This document shows positions 1 through 8,144 of a stretch of 64,000 bases of DNA, piece after piece. The notes beneath the pieces were generated by a model. It saw nothing but the letters and a program-made list of their open reading frames with translations. It was not told the DNA's origin and made no database searches. The translations under genes were made by a program, and so were the position numbers. Each line of letters opens with the position of its first letter. Position 1 is the first letter of the stretch. Source of the DNA: Pseudomonas gingeri (lineage in GTDB: Bacteria; Pseudomonadota; Gammaproteobacteria; Pseudomonadales; Pseudomonadaceae); contig NZ_JACAPR010000010.1 in assembly GCF_013385635.1 (NCBI RefSeq), positions 744,001 to 808,000 on the forward strand, in the 5' to 3' direction.

Positions 1-295
1 CCCCCAGGCGAAAGCGGCCCACGAGCGCCGATTTGTCGCTGACCTCACCGAGCATCTGGTCACGCCGCATCAGCAGGTCGCTGGCATGGGCCAGCAATAG
101 CGCACCCTTGGGGGTCAGGCGCGAGGTGCGCCGTGTACGGTCGAACATGGCGACGCTGAAGGTTTCCTCCAGCTCGGCGATACGCTTGGAAATCGCCGAT
201 TGGGACATGTGCAGCTTGTCTGCGGCGGCCTCGAAGCTACCGAGCTGGGATATCCAATACAGGGCTTCCAGCTGCTTGAACGTGACCATCGACAT
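1..295 (-). CDS. LysR-family transcriptional regulator, N-terminal part
   Basis: The gene runs off the left edge, so only about 98 N-terminal residues are visible. They begin MSMVTFKQLEALYWISQLGS and form the LysR winged helix-turn-helix: residues about 5-60 with the recognition segment AADKLHMSQSAISKRIAELE, then FDRTRRTSRLTPKGALLLAHA. The ATG at 293-295 gives the usual LysR length to the helix; an ATG two codons later is possible. It is divergent from the RraA-like gene at 412 and shares a 116-base AT-rich spacer with it, the classic arrangement for a LysR activator of the neighbouring catabolic genes. The effector domain, and so the ligand, is not visible. Confidence 0.9.
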   Translation of the reverse strand, partial: MSMVTFKQLEALYWISQLGSFEAAADKLHMSQSAISKRIAELEETFSVAMFDRTRRTSRLTPKGALLLAHASDLLMRRDQMLGEVSDKSALVGRFRLG

Positions 296-303
296 AACCT
301 TGT

Positions 304-327
304 GATTACTAAAAGAGATGGTAAATC
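304..327. promoter_or_regulatory. Putative LysR operator (TTAC-N11-GTAA dyad)
   Basis: GATTAC and GTAAATC face each other across 11 bases, matching the T-N11-A dyad form of LysR boxes. The site is 9 bases upstream of the LysR start codon, so it may serve both autoregulation and activation of the divergent genes. Binding is inferred. Confidence 0.45.
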
Positions 328-372
328 ATATATAAATATCGCTAAAAGTATAATTTTAGACTCACTACTATC

Positions 373-393
373 GGTTTGTCGTGATAACAAACC
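373..393. promoter_or_regulatory. Perfect 7-bp inverted repeat upstream of the RraA-like gene
   Basis: GGTTTGT and ACAAACC are perfect inverted arms separated by 7 bases, ending 18 bases before the ATG at 412. It could be an operator for a second regulator or a stem-loop near the ribosome binding site. The rest of this spacer is AT-rich with no clear sigma-70 pair. Confidence 0.4.
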
Positions 394-411
394 TAATAAG
401 TAGGGCATCTT

Positions 412-1074
412 ATGTTACTTCCAGGCACCCGTATCAACCCATCGGTTGCGACCGCTTCCACTTCTCTGATCGAAGCCTTTGCATCAGTGGTTACCCCTCA
501 TATCAGCGACAACCTGGGCCGGCATATCGGTGCTCGTGGCCTGACGCGCTATAACCGCACGGGCAAGTTGGTCGGTACGGCGCTGACGGTCAAGACCCGT
601 CCGGGAGACAACCTGTATATCTACAAGGCCCTGATGATGCTGAAGCCGGGCCACGTCCTGGTGATTGATGGCCAGGGCGACACCAACAATGCGGTCATCG
701 GTGAACTGATCAAGTTGTACGCCCTGCAACGCGGCTGCGTCGGCTTTGTCGTCGACGGCGCCATCCGTGACGTGGCGTGCTTCGAGAACACGCCGTGTTA
801 TGCCAGGGCCGTGGTGCACTGCGGGCCGTACAAGACCGGGCCGGGCGAGATCAACGTGCCGGTGTCCATCGGCGGCATGGTGATCAACCCGGGGGACATC
901 GTGGTCGGTGACGAGGATGGCCTGGTCGCGTTCTCCCAGGAAGCGGCCGAGGACGTGCTGGTCAAGGCCCGTGAACACGAAGCCCACGAAGAGCGGGTGA
1001 AGGCCGAGATCGCCACTCATGCGGTCGAGCAATCGTGGATCACCAACGCCCTCGTCAAAGCCGGCCTGATGTGA
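412..1074 (+). CDS. RraA-like protein / HMG-CHA aldolase family
   Basis: This 220-residue protein is the usual length for the RraA/MenG-like fold, which includes 4-hydroxy-4-methyl-2-oxoglutarate (HMG) aldolase. These are divalent-metal class II pyruvate aldolases that cleave HMG to two pyruvates. The family signature is visible: GELIKLYALQRG, then VVDGAIRDV, giving the G-E/D...R-D pattern that holds metal and substrate. A VGDEDGLVAF stretch near residue 165 is also typical. The next gene, an aminotransferase, starts 8 bases downstream, so the two are co-transcribed. An aminotransferase plus a pyruvate aldolase suggests breakdown of a 4-substituted glutamate or a similar amino acid. Some family members (RraA proper) instead inhibit RNase E, but that role is unlikely in this catabolic setting. 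Confidence 0.85.
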   Translation: MLLPGTRINPSVATASTSLIEAFASVVTPHISDNLGRHIGARGLTRYNRTGKLVGTALTVKTRPGDNLYIYKALMMLKPGHVLVIDGQGDTNNAVIGELIKLYALQRGCVGFVVDGAIRDVACFENTPCYARAVVHCGPYKTGPGEINVPVSIGGMVINPGDIVVGDEDGLVAFSQEAAEDVLVKAREHEAHEERVKAEIATHAVEQSWITNALVKAGLM

Positions 1075-1082
1075 GGCAAACC

Positions 1083-2291
1083 ATGAGTACAGCACTTCTT
1101 TCCCGACGCGTCCTGAGCATTGCCCCTTCGCCGAGCATCGCGGCCAATGCCCTGGTGGCGACGTTGCGGGCGCAAGGCCGGGACATCGTCAACTTCACCG
1201 TGGGCGAACCCGACCTCGCCACCCCGGCGCATATCGTCGAGGCGGCCCAGGCGGCGATGCTGGCGGGGGATACCCATTACACCAATACCCTCGGCACGCC
1301 TGCGCTGCGCAAAGCCATCGTGACCAAGCTGCAGCGTGACAACGGCCTCGAATACACGGTCGATCAGGTTGTCGCGGCCGCCGGTGGCAAGCAGATCATT
1401 TTCGAAGCGCTGGCGGCGACCCTCGATCCCGAAGACGAAGTCATTGTGCATACCCCGTACTGGGTTTCATATCCGGATATCACCCGGTTGAACGGCGGTA
1501 CTCCGGTTGTTGTCGTCGGGCATGAAGGCAACGGTTTCAAACTGACGCCGGAGGAACTGGACGCGGCCATCAACCCGCAGACGAAATGGTTGATCCTCAA
1601 CTCACCGAACAACCCCAGCGGGGCGGTCTACACCCTGGATGAGTTGCAGGCCCTCGCCGAAGTGCTGCGCAAACATCCCGATGTACTGGTCATGGCCGAT
1701 GAGATCTACGAGCACTTCGTCTATACCGAGGGTGGGCATGTCTCTTTCGCCAACGCGGCGCCCGACCTGAAAGAGCGGACGCTGATCGTCAACGGTGCTT
1801 CGAAGGGCTATGCCATGACCGGCTGGCGCCTGGGCTTCGGCGCCGGCCCGACCTGGTTGATCGCCGCCATCGGCAAGCTGCTGTCGCAAAGCACCACCTG
1901 CCCCAGCTCGATCAGCCAGGCGGCTGCGGTGGCGGCATTTGCCGGCGATCAGGCACCGGTCCGCGCCATGGCCAGCCTCTACAAGGCACGGCGCAATCTC
2001 ATGCTGGAGCTGCTGTCCGCCATCCCGGGATTGAGTTGCGTCATCCCGGACGGCGCGTTCTACGTGTTTGCCAACGTGGCGGGGCTGCTCGGTCGTCGGG
2101 TCCCGCAAGGCTGGACACTGCGGACCGATGCCGACGTGGTCCGCTACTGGCTTGAAGAGGCCGGCGTGGCGACGGTGGTCGGCGACGCCTACGGTCTCAG
2201 TCCCTACGTGCGTCTTTCCTTCGCCAGCGGCGATGCCTTGATCCGCGAAGGTTGCGCGCGCCTGCACAAGGCCTGCGCCGTGTTGCGCTGA
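1083..2291 (+). CDS. Class I/II pyridoxal-phosphate aminotransferase
   Basis: This is a 402-residue fold-type I aminotransferase of the AspC type. Visible marks are FTVGEPDLATPAH at the N-terminus, NSPNNPSGAVY near residue 175, ADEIYEHFVY near 208, and the PLP-lysine segment NGASKGYAMTGWRLG near 240. An arginine near the C-terminus (PYVRLSFA) should bind the substrate carboxylate. The ATG at 1083 directly follows the preceding gene; an upstream extension into that gene is unlikely. It probably converts an amino acid to the 2-oxo acid used by the RraA-like aldolase. It has a clear paralogue at 19487-20701, which is also next to RraA-like genes. The exact amino acid cannot be read from sequence. 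Confidence 0.93.
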   Translation: MSTALLSRRVLSIAPSPSIAANALVATLRAQGRDIVNFTVGEPDLATPAHIVEAAQAAMLAGDTHYTNTLGTPALRKAIVTKLQRDNGLEYTVDQVVAAAGGKQIIFEALAATLDPEDEVIVHTPYWVSYPDITRLNGGTPVVVVGHEGNGFKLTPEELDAAINPQTKWLILNSPNNPSGAVYTLDELQALAEVLRKHPDVLVMADEIYEHFVYTEGGHVSFANAAPDLKERTLIVNGASKGYAMTGWRLGFGAGPTWLIAAIGKLLSQSTTCPSSISQAAAVAAFAGDQAPVRAMASLYKARRNLMLELLSAIPGLSCVIPDGAFYVFANVAGLLGRRVPQGWTLRTDADVVRYWLEEAGVATVVGDAYGLSPYVRLSFASGDALIREGCARLHKACAVLR

Positions 2292-2318
2292 TCGGCCGAT
2301 TCGAGCCGACAGCTGTCA

Positions 2319-2338
2319 GGGGAGGGTACTGCCTCCCC
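2319..2338 (+). other. Intercistronic hairpin
   Basis: GGGGAGG and CCTCCCC form a perfect 7-bp stem with a 6-base loop between the aminotransferase and the symporter. No T-run follows, so it is more likely an mRNA-stabilising or attenuating structure than a full terminator. Confidence 0.4.
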
Positions 2339-2382
2339 ATTGAAAACAAGATCCTGCCACTGACATCACCTGTGAGACGGAC

Positions 2383-3705
2383 ATGCATAAACCTCGTATT
2401 CCCCTGGTCGTTCAGATCCTGATCGGCCTGATCCTCGGCATCGCTGTCGGTGCCTTGCTCAACCACTTCCCGGACGCACGTCCCTGGCTCACCGAAAACC
2501 TGCTGCAACCGGCCGGCGACCTGTTCATCAAGCTGATGAAGATGATCGTCATTCCCATCGTGTTCTGCTGCATGGTGGTCGGCGTCGCCGGCCACAGCGA
2601 TCGCAAGGCGCTCGGCCGGATGGGGATGAAAACCCTGCTGTACTTCTTCGCCGTGACCACCACCGCGATCATTGTCGGCCTGGTGCTCGGCAATCTGCTC
2701 CAGCCGGGTGCCGGCACCGATCTGCACAGCCTCAAGGCCGCCAGCATCAGCCTGCCTGCCGGCAGCGGGCACCAGGGGATCATGGGCCTGCTGTTGGGCA
2801 TCGTGCCGGATAACATCGTCGACGCCATGGCCAAGGGCAACCTGCTGCCGGTGCTGTTCTTTGCCGTGATGTTCGGACTGGCGCTGTCCGGCCTGCCCGA
2901 TGAGCGCAGGGAGCCGGTACTGGCGGTGTTCAGGGGGCTGAGCGATGCGATGTTCCGGATCACCTCGATGGTGATGGCGTACTCGCCCATCGGGGTTTTC
3001 GGCATGATTGCCGTGACCGTCGCCAACTTCGGTTTCTCCTCACTCCTGCCGTTGGCGAAGCTGATACTGGTCACCTATGTCGCGCTGATCCTGTTTGCCG
3101 TGGTGGTGCTGGGCAGTATTGCGCGGCTGGCCGGTGTCTCGATTTTCGGCTTGATCCGGCACATCAAGGATGAGTTGGTCCTGGCGTTTTCCAGTGCCAG
3201 CTCGGCGGCGGTGATGCCGCAATTGATGGTCAAGCTGGAGAAATTCGGCGTGCCACGGGAAGTGGTGTCCTTTGTCGTCCCGGTCGGCTACTCGTTCAAC
3301 CTGGATGGCGCCTCGCTGTTCCTCGGCATCGGCACGCTGTTCGTCGCCCAGCTCTACGGGATAGAACTGAGCCTTGCCCAGCAGGCGGTCCTGGTCGTCA
3401 CCATGGTCCTGACCTCCAAGGGCGCGGCAGGCGTGCCCGGCTTCATGTTCGTGATCCTCTCGGCGACCCTGGCCAGCGCCGGGCTGCCGCTGGAGGGCAT
3501 TGCGTTCATTGCCGGTGTCTACAGGGTCATGGACATGGGCACCACGACCCTGAATGTGCTCGGCAACGCGTTGGCGCCCCTGGTGATCGCGCGCTGGGAG
3601 CGGGGGAGCCCGGGCCTGGACGCCCAGGCCCGCGATGATCAGGCCACCGGGATCAGCGGATCGGCAGATGCCAGCGCCGTCGCACGCTCGGCGGCAGGTG
3701 GATAG
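2383..3705 (+). CDS. Dicarboxylate/amino acid:cation symporter (DAACS, DctA/GltP type)
   Basis: This 440-residue inner-membrane protein has the length and motifs of the DAACS family: FIKLMKMIVIPIVF near residue 50, the re-entrant serine-rich loop FSSASSAAVMPQL near 270, GYSFNLDGASLF near 305 and TSKGAAGVPGF near 345. These import glutamate, aspartate or C4-dicarboxylates with H+ or Na+. A GAGACGG stretch lies before the ATG. It lies 91 bases after the aminotransferase on the same strand and probably imports the substrate of the cassette. The C-terminal tail (last 35 residues) is hydrophilic and poorly conserved. Glutamate-like against dicarboxylate specificity is not decided. Confidence 0.92.
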   Translation: MHKPRIPLVVQILIGLILGIAVGALLNHFPDARPWLTENLLQPAGDLFIKLMKMIVIPIVFCCMVVGVAGHSDRKALGRMGMKTLLYFFAVTTTAIIVGLVLGNLLQPGAGTDLHSLKAASISLPAGSGHQGIMGLLLGIVPDNIVDAMAKGNLLPVLFFAVMFGLALSGLPDERREPVLAVFRGLSDAMFRITSMVMAYSPIGVFGMIAVTVANFGFSSLLPLAKLILVTYVALILFAVVVLGSIARLAGVSIFGLIRHIKDELVLAFSSASSAAVMPQLMVKLEKFGVPREVVSFVVPVGYSFNLDGASLFLGIGTLFVAQLYGIELSLAQQAVLVVTMVLTSKGAAGVPGFMFVILSATLASAGLPLEGIAFIAGVYRVMDMGTTTLNVLGNALAPLVIARWERGSPGLDAQARDDQATGISGSADASAVARSAAGG

Positions 3706-3932
3706 ATCCATACCCTGTTGATACTGGTCTTGAGCTTCTTGGCTTCGTCCTTGACCCGTTTCAACTGACGGTCCCAACCCTCGGTGTACACCGCGCCCCA
3801 TTCCGTGACTATCGCAGCAGGTTTTCGCGCTGATCGAGCCGATAGATGGCTGAGGGCATCGCCGGTCCGGATCGGGCCAAGCCCTGATTGCATGCGGCGC
3901 AACGGCCCTGATGGGGGCCGCTGCGTATTCAA
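3639..3932 (-). pseudogene. Possible gene remnant or small hypothetical protein
   Basis: A 97-codon frame lies in the otherwise empty stretch 3706-3960 and overlaps the symporter 3' end on the other strand. Its C-terminal half (VTEWGAVYTEGWDRQLKRVK and following lysine-rich residues, then RVWIYPPA) reads like real protein, while the first 35 residues look random. I do not recognise it. It may be the tail of a degraded gene; no other feature is seen in this gap. Confidence 0.2.
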
Positions 3933-3960
3933 CGGTAGTCTGCCGGAAGGCCGTGGTTAT

Positions 3961-4491
3961 CTACTTCTGCGGGTACTTGAAGGTGAACGTCTCGCTGAAA
4001 GGTCCCCACCATTCCGGCACGCCGGTTTCCTTGTCGATGTGATGGAAGAAACCGTTGACCTGCGGGCTCTCGTAACGCAATACCACGGTGTAGGTGCCCG
4101 GTCCGTCCATCTTGACGTTGTTGGCGTAGTGCGCGCCGTCTTTGGCGACCATCGGCAGCAGCGTGCCGATTTCCTTGTAGTCAGGTGAGCCTTGCTTGAC
4201 CAGCAGGTAGGAAATTCGCAGGTACGGTATCCACTCGCCGTTGGCGAAACCGTATTTGTTGTCCGCGGTGGCATGCACGTCCGTTTCAAGGTGCACGCTG
4301 TCGGCGCCCATCACCATGCCCGGAGGCATGGGGGCCATGTCGATTCCGACCAGGTAGGAGGAAGCGATCTCCATGTCATGGGTCTGCACCGGACCACCGA
4401 TGGGAAACTCGCGGGCTTGTGCGCCTGCCGCGAAAGTCAGGGCGCCGACACCGGCAAGGGCCAGCGCCAATACGTTGAATGAAGATTTCAC
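3961..4491 (-). CDS. Periplasmic iron-uptake protein, P19/FetP (Tp34) family
   Basis: This 176-residue protein starts with a Sec signal peptide (MKSSFNVLALALAGVGALTF, cleavage after AGAQA). The mature part carries the P19 copper/iron site residues in their usual places: the HDM near residue 39, the Met-rich stretch MAPMPPGMVMG, HLETDVHA near residue 88, and later AHYANNV and FFHHIDKETGV. P19/FetP proteins bind Cu and Fe at a dimer interface and work with an FTR1-type permease in ferrous iron uptake at low iron. It is the last gene of a leftward three-gene operon with FTR1 and a cupredoxin. Confidence 0.92.
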   Translation of the reverse strand: MKSSFNVLALALAGVGALTFAAGAQAREFPIGGPVQTHDMEIASSYLVGIDMAPMPPGMVMGADSVHLETDVHATADNKYGFANGEWIPYLRISYLLVKQGSPDYKEIGTLLPMVAKDGAHYANNVKMDGPGTYTVVLRYESPQVNGFFHHIDKETGVPEWWGPFSETFTFKYPQK

Positions 4492-4516
4492 GGTGTACTC
4501 CTGAGGACGTTGAGGT

Positions 4517-5341
4517 TCAGTGAATCGTGGCTGCGGCGGGGCGCTGCCTGATCAACCAGCGGCCAATGATCAAGGTGGCCAGGGTGACGGCCCAGGCGGC
4601 CAGCTGCACGCCCATGGGCCTGTCGCTGTAGCCCAGCAGTGCCTGGAGTACGCGGCCGGTCATGCTGCCGTCGGCGACGATCGAGGAGCTGTCCCACCAC
4701 TCGTAGCCCCAGGCGGGAATCAGGTCCGCACCGGCGAGGATCGCGGCCGCGCGCCCGGCCATGCCCGCCGCCAGCAAGGCGATCAAGCCGCTGGTGAAGT
4801 CGAAGAGTTTGTTCAACGGGATGATGACCAGGCCGCGATAGAGCAGCCATGAGACCAGGCTGCCGGCCAGCACGCCCAGCACCCCGCCGGCCAGCATCGA
4901 CAGGGCGGATGTCTGGCCGGAGGCGGCGATACCGTAGAGGAACAGCACTACCTCCGAGCCTTCGCGCAGCACGGCCACAGCGACCACGGTGGCCATGGCC
5001 GGCAGGGACGACTCGCCGCGCGTCACGGCGCGCCCCAGCGCTTTCATTTCGGCGGCGATTTCCCGTCCGTGGCTGGCCATCCACAAGGTGTGCCAGCCAA
5101 GCATCACCACCGCGACCAGCAGGATCGCACTGTTGAAGATTTCTTCGCCGAACCCCGACAGCGACTCGGTGATCGCACCGGCAAACAGGGCCAGCACGCC
5201 GGCTCCGAGCACGCCTGCGCCGATACCGATGACGATGTAGCGTCCCCGGTGGCTGATGCCCTGGGTCGCGGCCAGCACGATGCCGACGATAAGACCTGCT
5301 TCCAGGACTTCGCGGAATACGATCAGCAGACTAGCGAGCAT
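4517..5341 (-). CDS. FTR1-family iron permease
   Basis: This 274-residue inner-membrane protein has about seven hydrophobic segments and both RExxE motifs of FTR1/EfeU permeases: REVLE at residues about 10-14 and REGSE in the middle. The glutamates coordinate iron during transport. The start at 5341 overlaps the cupredoxin gene by 11 bases, which indicates translational coupling. The order cupredoxin - FTR1 - P19 differs from efeUOB and is closer to FetMP-type systems, with a separate soluble cupredoxin in place of a fused one. It probably moves iron across the inner membrane with the two periplasmic partners. Confidence 0.94.
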   Translation of the reverse strand: MLASLLIVFREVLEAGLIVGIVLAATQGISHRGRYIVIGIGAGVLGAGVLALFAGAITESLSGFGEEIFNSAILLVAVVMLGWHTLWMASHGREIAAEMKALGRAVTRGESSLPAMATVVAVAVLREGSEVVLFLYGIAASGQTSALSMLAGGVLGVLAGSLVSWLLYRGLVIIPLNKLFDFTSGLIALLAAGMAGRAAAILAGADLIPAWGYEWWDSSSIVADGSMTGRVLQALLGYSDRPMGVQLAAWAVTLATLIIGRWLIRQRPAAATIH

Positions 5342-5699
5342 CGTCCTGGCCTCCTGTCGCCGTCACGGTGACCGTGCCCTTGGCGTCATCCGGATGGTAG
5401 TCGTCAAAGAAGCTGTAGGTCCCGGGATGCATGGGGCCGGTGAACACCGTGATGGTGCCGCCCGGGACGATGATTTTTTCGAACTTCATGTCGTAGCTTT
5501 CGAACTCGTCAACGGAGTTGTCGTGGCTGGTGAGCTGGATGCGAAAGCGCTTGTCCGCCGGGACCGTGAAGGTCGACGGGGTAAAGTGATGATTTTCCAG
5601 CACGAGGGTGATGGGGGCGTCGTCGATTGTTTCGGCGGCCAATGCTATCGGGCTCGATAGCAGGAAAAGGACAGAGGTGAATGTGATCCGGGCAAGCAT
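5331..5699 (-). CDS. Periplasmic cupredoxin-like iron-uptake protein
   Basis: This 122-residue protein has a signal peptide (MLARITFTSVLFLLSSPIALA) and one cupredoxin-like domain: LENHHFTPSTFTVPADK, LTSHDNSVDEFES, then VFTGPMHPGTYSFFDDYHPD. His and Met residues that could bind copper are present, but the classical C-x4-H-x4-M blue-copper loop is not. Members next to FTR1 permeases are thought to oxidise or hand over iron. It is the first gene of the operon, with a Fur-box-like sequence just upstream. Confidence 0.88.
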   Translation of the reverse strand: MLARITFTSVLFLLSSPIALAAETIDDAPITLVLENHHFTPSTFTVPADKRFRIQLTSHDNSVDEFESYDMKFEKIIVPGGTITVFTGPMHPGTYSFFDDYHPDDAKGTVTVTATGGQDDAR

Positions 5700-5710
5700 G
5701 AAGGGCTCTT

Positions 5711-5729
5711 GTTAATAAGACTCATTCTC
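5711..5729 (-). promoter_or_regulatory. Putative Fur box
   Basis: Read on the minus strand, GAGAATGAGTCTTATTAAC matches about 13 of 19 positions of the GATAATGATAATCATTATC Fur consensus. It sits 11 bases upstream of the cupredoxin start, where Fur-Fe would block initiation. The iron-uptake nature of the operon supports it. In the rest of the gap (5730-6010) I see an AT-rich patch near 5855-5895 that may hold the tauA promoter, and no gene. Confidence 0.5.
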
Positions 5730-6010
5730 GAATGTTGCGTGTTACTTTCCGGGGAAGCAATCCGCCAGAGGGCGTAACCGAGCTTCTTCATGAAGATTTC
5801 ATGTTCGAGGTCAGGAGGCTCGGCTGAACCGCTATCGCCCTTTTCTAAGCTAAGTCCAAAACAGTATTTAAAAGATATTATTTAGAACGTTTAAGCTGGT
5901 TCCACCACGCCACTCAGGGGGGATGCCCGGACGTTCAGCGCCTCTGTTGCCGGCGCGTCCCATGCCCGAAGAGTGGAACACCGCCCTTCAGTCCGCAGGT
6001 TCGCCACCCC

Positions 6011-6997
6011 ATGAATGCCTTATCGCTGAGCCGTAAATTGATCACCCTGCTGGGAGTTGTCGGTATTTCCCTGAGTGCCCATGCGGCCGACTTGACCATC
6101 GGCTATATCACTGGCATCGATCCCACCAAGCTGCCCATCGCCGATGGCACGTTCGACAAGGTCATCGGCGAGAAAATCAACTGGCGCCGCTTCGATGCCG
6201 GGCCGGCGGTGATTGCGGCCATGGCCTCCGGCGACCTGCAGATCGGCAACCTGGGCTCAAGTCCATTGGCCGCCGCGGCCTCGCGTAAATTCCCACTGGT
6301 GGCGTTTATCGTCACCTCGCAGATCAAGGGCTCCGAGGCCCTGGTGGTGCGTGACGGCAGCGGTATCAAGAGTCCCCAGGACCTGATCGGCAAGACCATC
6401 GCCACCCCCTTCGTTTCGACTTCCCACTACAGCCTGCTCGGCGCGCTCAAGCACTGGAACCTGGACCCGGGAAAAGTGAAGGTGGTCAACCTGTCTCCGG
6501 CGGAAATTACCGCGGCCTGGAAACGCGGTGATATCGACGGCGCCTTTACCTGGTCGCCGGCACTGGGTGAAATCCGCAAGACCGGGAGGATCCTCACCGA
6601 CGCCGGTGAAGTCTCGCAGTGGGGTTCGCCGACCTTCGAAGTCTGGGTGGCGCGCAAGGACTTCGCGGAAAAACATCCGGAAGTCCTGAAGAAGTTCACC
6701 CAGGTCAGCCTGGCGGCAATTGCCGACTACAACGCGCACAAGGCCGAGTGGACCGCCGACTCCGAGCAGGTCAAGACCATCGCGCGCTTTACCGGCGCCA
6801 ATCCGGCCGATATCCCGGAACTGCTGCAAGGCTCGCATTTCCCTGATGCCGCCGAGCAGAAATCCGCGCAGCTGCTGGGCGGTGGCACGGTCAAGGCGGT
6901 TGCGCAAACGGCCGAGTTCCTGAAAGAGCAGGGCAAGATCGAAAGCGTTCTTCCTGACTATTCACCCTATGTCAGTGACCAGTACATCTCGCAATAA
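6011..6997 (+). CDS. tauA: Taurine-type ABC transporter substrate-binding protein
   Basis: This 328-residue periplasmic protein has a signal peptide ending AHAAD. It shows the SsuA/TauA fold: LTIGYITGIDPTKLPIADG, then INWRRFDAGPAVIAAMASGD, the ligand-pocket run IGNLGSSPLAAAASR, and a DGAFTWSPALGEI segment. It should bind taurine or a related sulfonate. It is followed at once by a strong terminator and no tauB, tauC or tauD is present, so it is a one-gene transcription unit. The ATPase and permease must be encoded elsewhere. Sulfate-limitation control by CysB/Cbl would be usual, but no site was identified. Confidence 0.87.
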   Translation: MNALSLSRKLITLLGVVGISLSAHAADLTIGYITGIDPTKLPIADGTFDKVIGEKINWRRFDAGPAVIAAMASGDLQIGNLGSSPLAAAASRKFPLVAFIVTSQIKGSEALVVRDGSGIKSPQDLIGKTIATPFVSTSHYSLLGALKHWNLDPGKVKVVNLSPAEITAAWKRGDIDGAFTWSPALGEIRKTGRILTDAGEVSQWGSPTFEVWVARKDFAEKHPEVLKKFTQVSLAAIADYNAHKAEWTADSEQVKTIARFTGANPADIPELLQGSHFPDAAEQKSAQLLGGGTVKAVAQTAEFLKEQGKIESVLPDYSPYVSDQYISQ

Positions 6998-7021
6998 CCA
7001 GCCTGCCATTGCCCACTGAAG

Positions 7022-7047
7022 CCACTCGATAGAGTGGTTTTTTTTTG
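7022..7047 (+). terminator. Rho-independent terminator of tauA
   Basis: CCACTC-GATA-GAGTGG is a perfect hairpin followed by nine T residues. It closes the tauA unit directly after the stop codon. Confidence 0.9.
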
Positions 7048-7302
7048 CCTGTCGTCGAGAAGCTTACTGATTCGATCAATACATACGCGGGCAATTTGAT
7101 TGTCGCTTCAATGGCGACGCTGAAGCGCATGGTGCGTTATTTATGCCTGCCGCAGTGATACGCATAATTCAGCCATCCATGCGGGAAAGTCGGCGGATTG
7201 TCTCCCCGGCAGCGACTAACAGTATCACTTGTCGTTATTTATCCAGATGCGTCGCTCCGTCATCATTCAGACATGGGCAGCGAAGATTCAGAGGCCGTGA
7301 CG

Positions 7303-7950
7303 ATGTTGACGAAACACCAGATCACCTCCGGTGCCTATCTCGAGAACTTCGGTGAGGTGCCCAAGGAAATCATGTGGACGCTTGAGCGAATCGAGCGCTC
7401 CATGCGGGACACGCTGGCGACCCGGCCAACTTCCGGCGACTTGTGGATCTTTGGTTATGGTTCGTTGCTCTGGAATCCATTGTTGAGTTTCGCCGGTCAA
7501 CAGCCGGCCACCTTGCACGGTTGGCACAGAAGTTTCTGCATGCGGATCATTGCCGGACGCGCCACCGTTGAAACGCCTGGGCGAATGCTTGCCCTGGAGC
7601 CGGGTGGTTCTACGCAGGGCGTTGCCTTCCGGTTGACGGAGCAGGTCGCGCAGGAAGAACTGTTGCTGTTGTGGATACGCGAGATGCCGACCGGAGCCTA
7701 CCGCCCGTTGTGGGCGCCGCTCTCACTGGATGACGGCACGCAAGTCACAGCGCTGGTGTTCGTGGCCGAACCGGATCACCCGCTGTATGAGGCGGATGCG
7801 CGTATCGAGTCGATTGCGCCGTTTATTGCCGAAGCTTCGGGGCCCATGGGGAGTAACGCCGATTATGTTCACAAGTTGAATCGAGCGTTATGTGAGGTCG
7901 GTTTTGTTGATGCATATATCGACGCGTTATCGACAGGCATAGCTCTCTAA
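7303..7950 (+). CDS. ChaC-like gamma-glutamylcyclotransferase
   Basis: The 215-residue product has the ChaC family signature FGYGSLLWNP near residue 50 and the conserved acidic region YEADARIESIAPFIAEASGP near residues 165-185, which includes the family's candidate catalytic glutamates. ChaC enzymes split glutathione into 5-oxoproline and Cys-Gly. The frame is open upstream to a TTG at 7198, but the ATG at 7303 fits the family length; an in-frame ATG at 7273 is an alternative. It stands alone between the tauA terminator and the efflux operon. Upstream (7048-7302) no other gene is visible. Confidence 0.85.
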   Translation: MLTKHQITSGAYLENFGEVPKEIMWTLERIERSMRDTLATRPTSGDLWIFGYGSLLWNPLLSFAGQQPATLHGWHRSFCMRIIAGRATVETPGRMLALEPGGSTQGVAFRLTEQVAQEELLLLWIREMPTGAYRPLWAPLSLDDGTQVTALVFVAEPDHPLYEADARIESIAPFIAEASGPMGSNADYVHKLNRALCEVGFVDAYIDALSTGIAL

Positions 7951-8144
7951 GGCATGACTATTTGCAGTAACACATCGTGAAGTAATACCGCCGTAGTGGA
8001 CGTTATATCCGCCCAGCTCAAGTTCTGGGTGAGGGCCTCCTTGTGCCCGGAAAAGCGGTTTTCAAGTTTTAGCAAGTTGCAGCAGCGCGAATAAGTTTTT
8101 CGATAGCCGCCTGCGGCGTCATCCAACGAGTAGGAGATAAAGAA

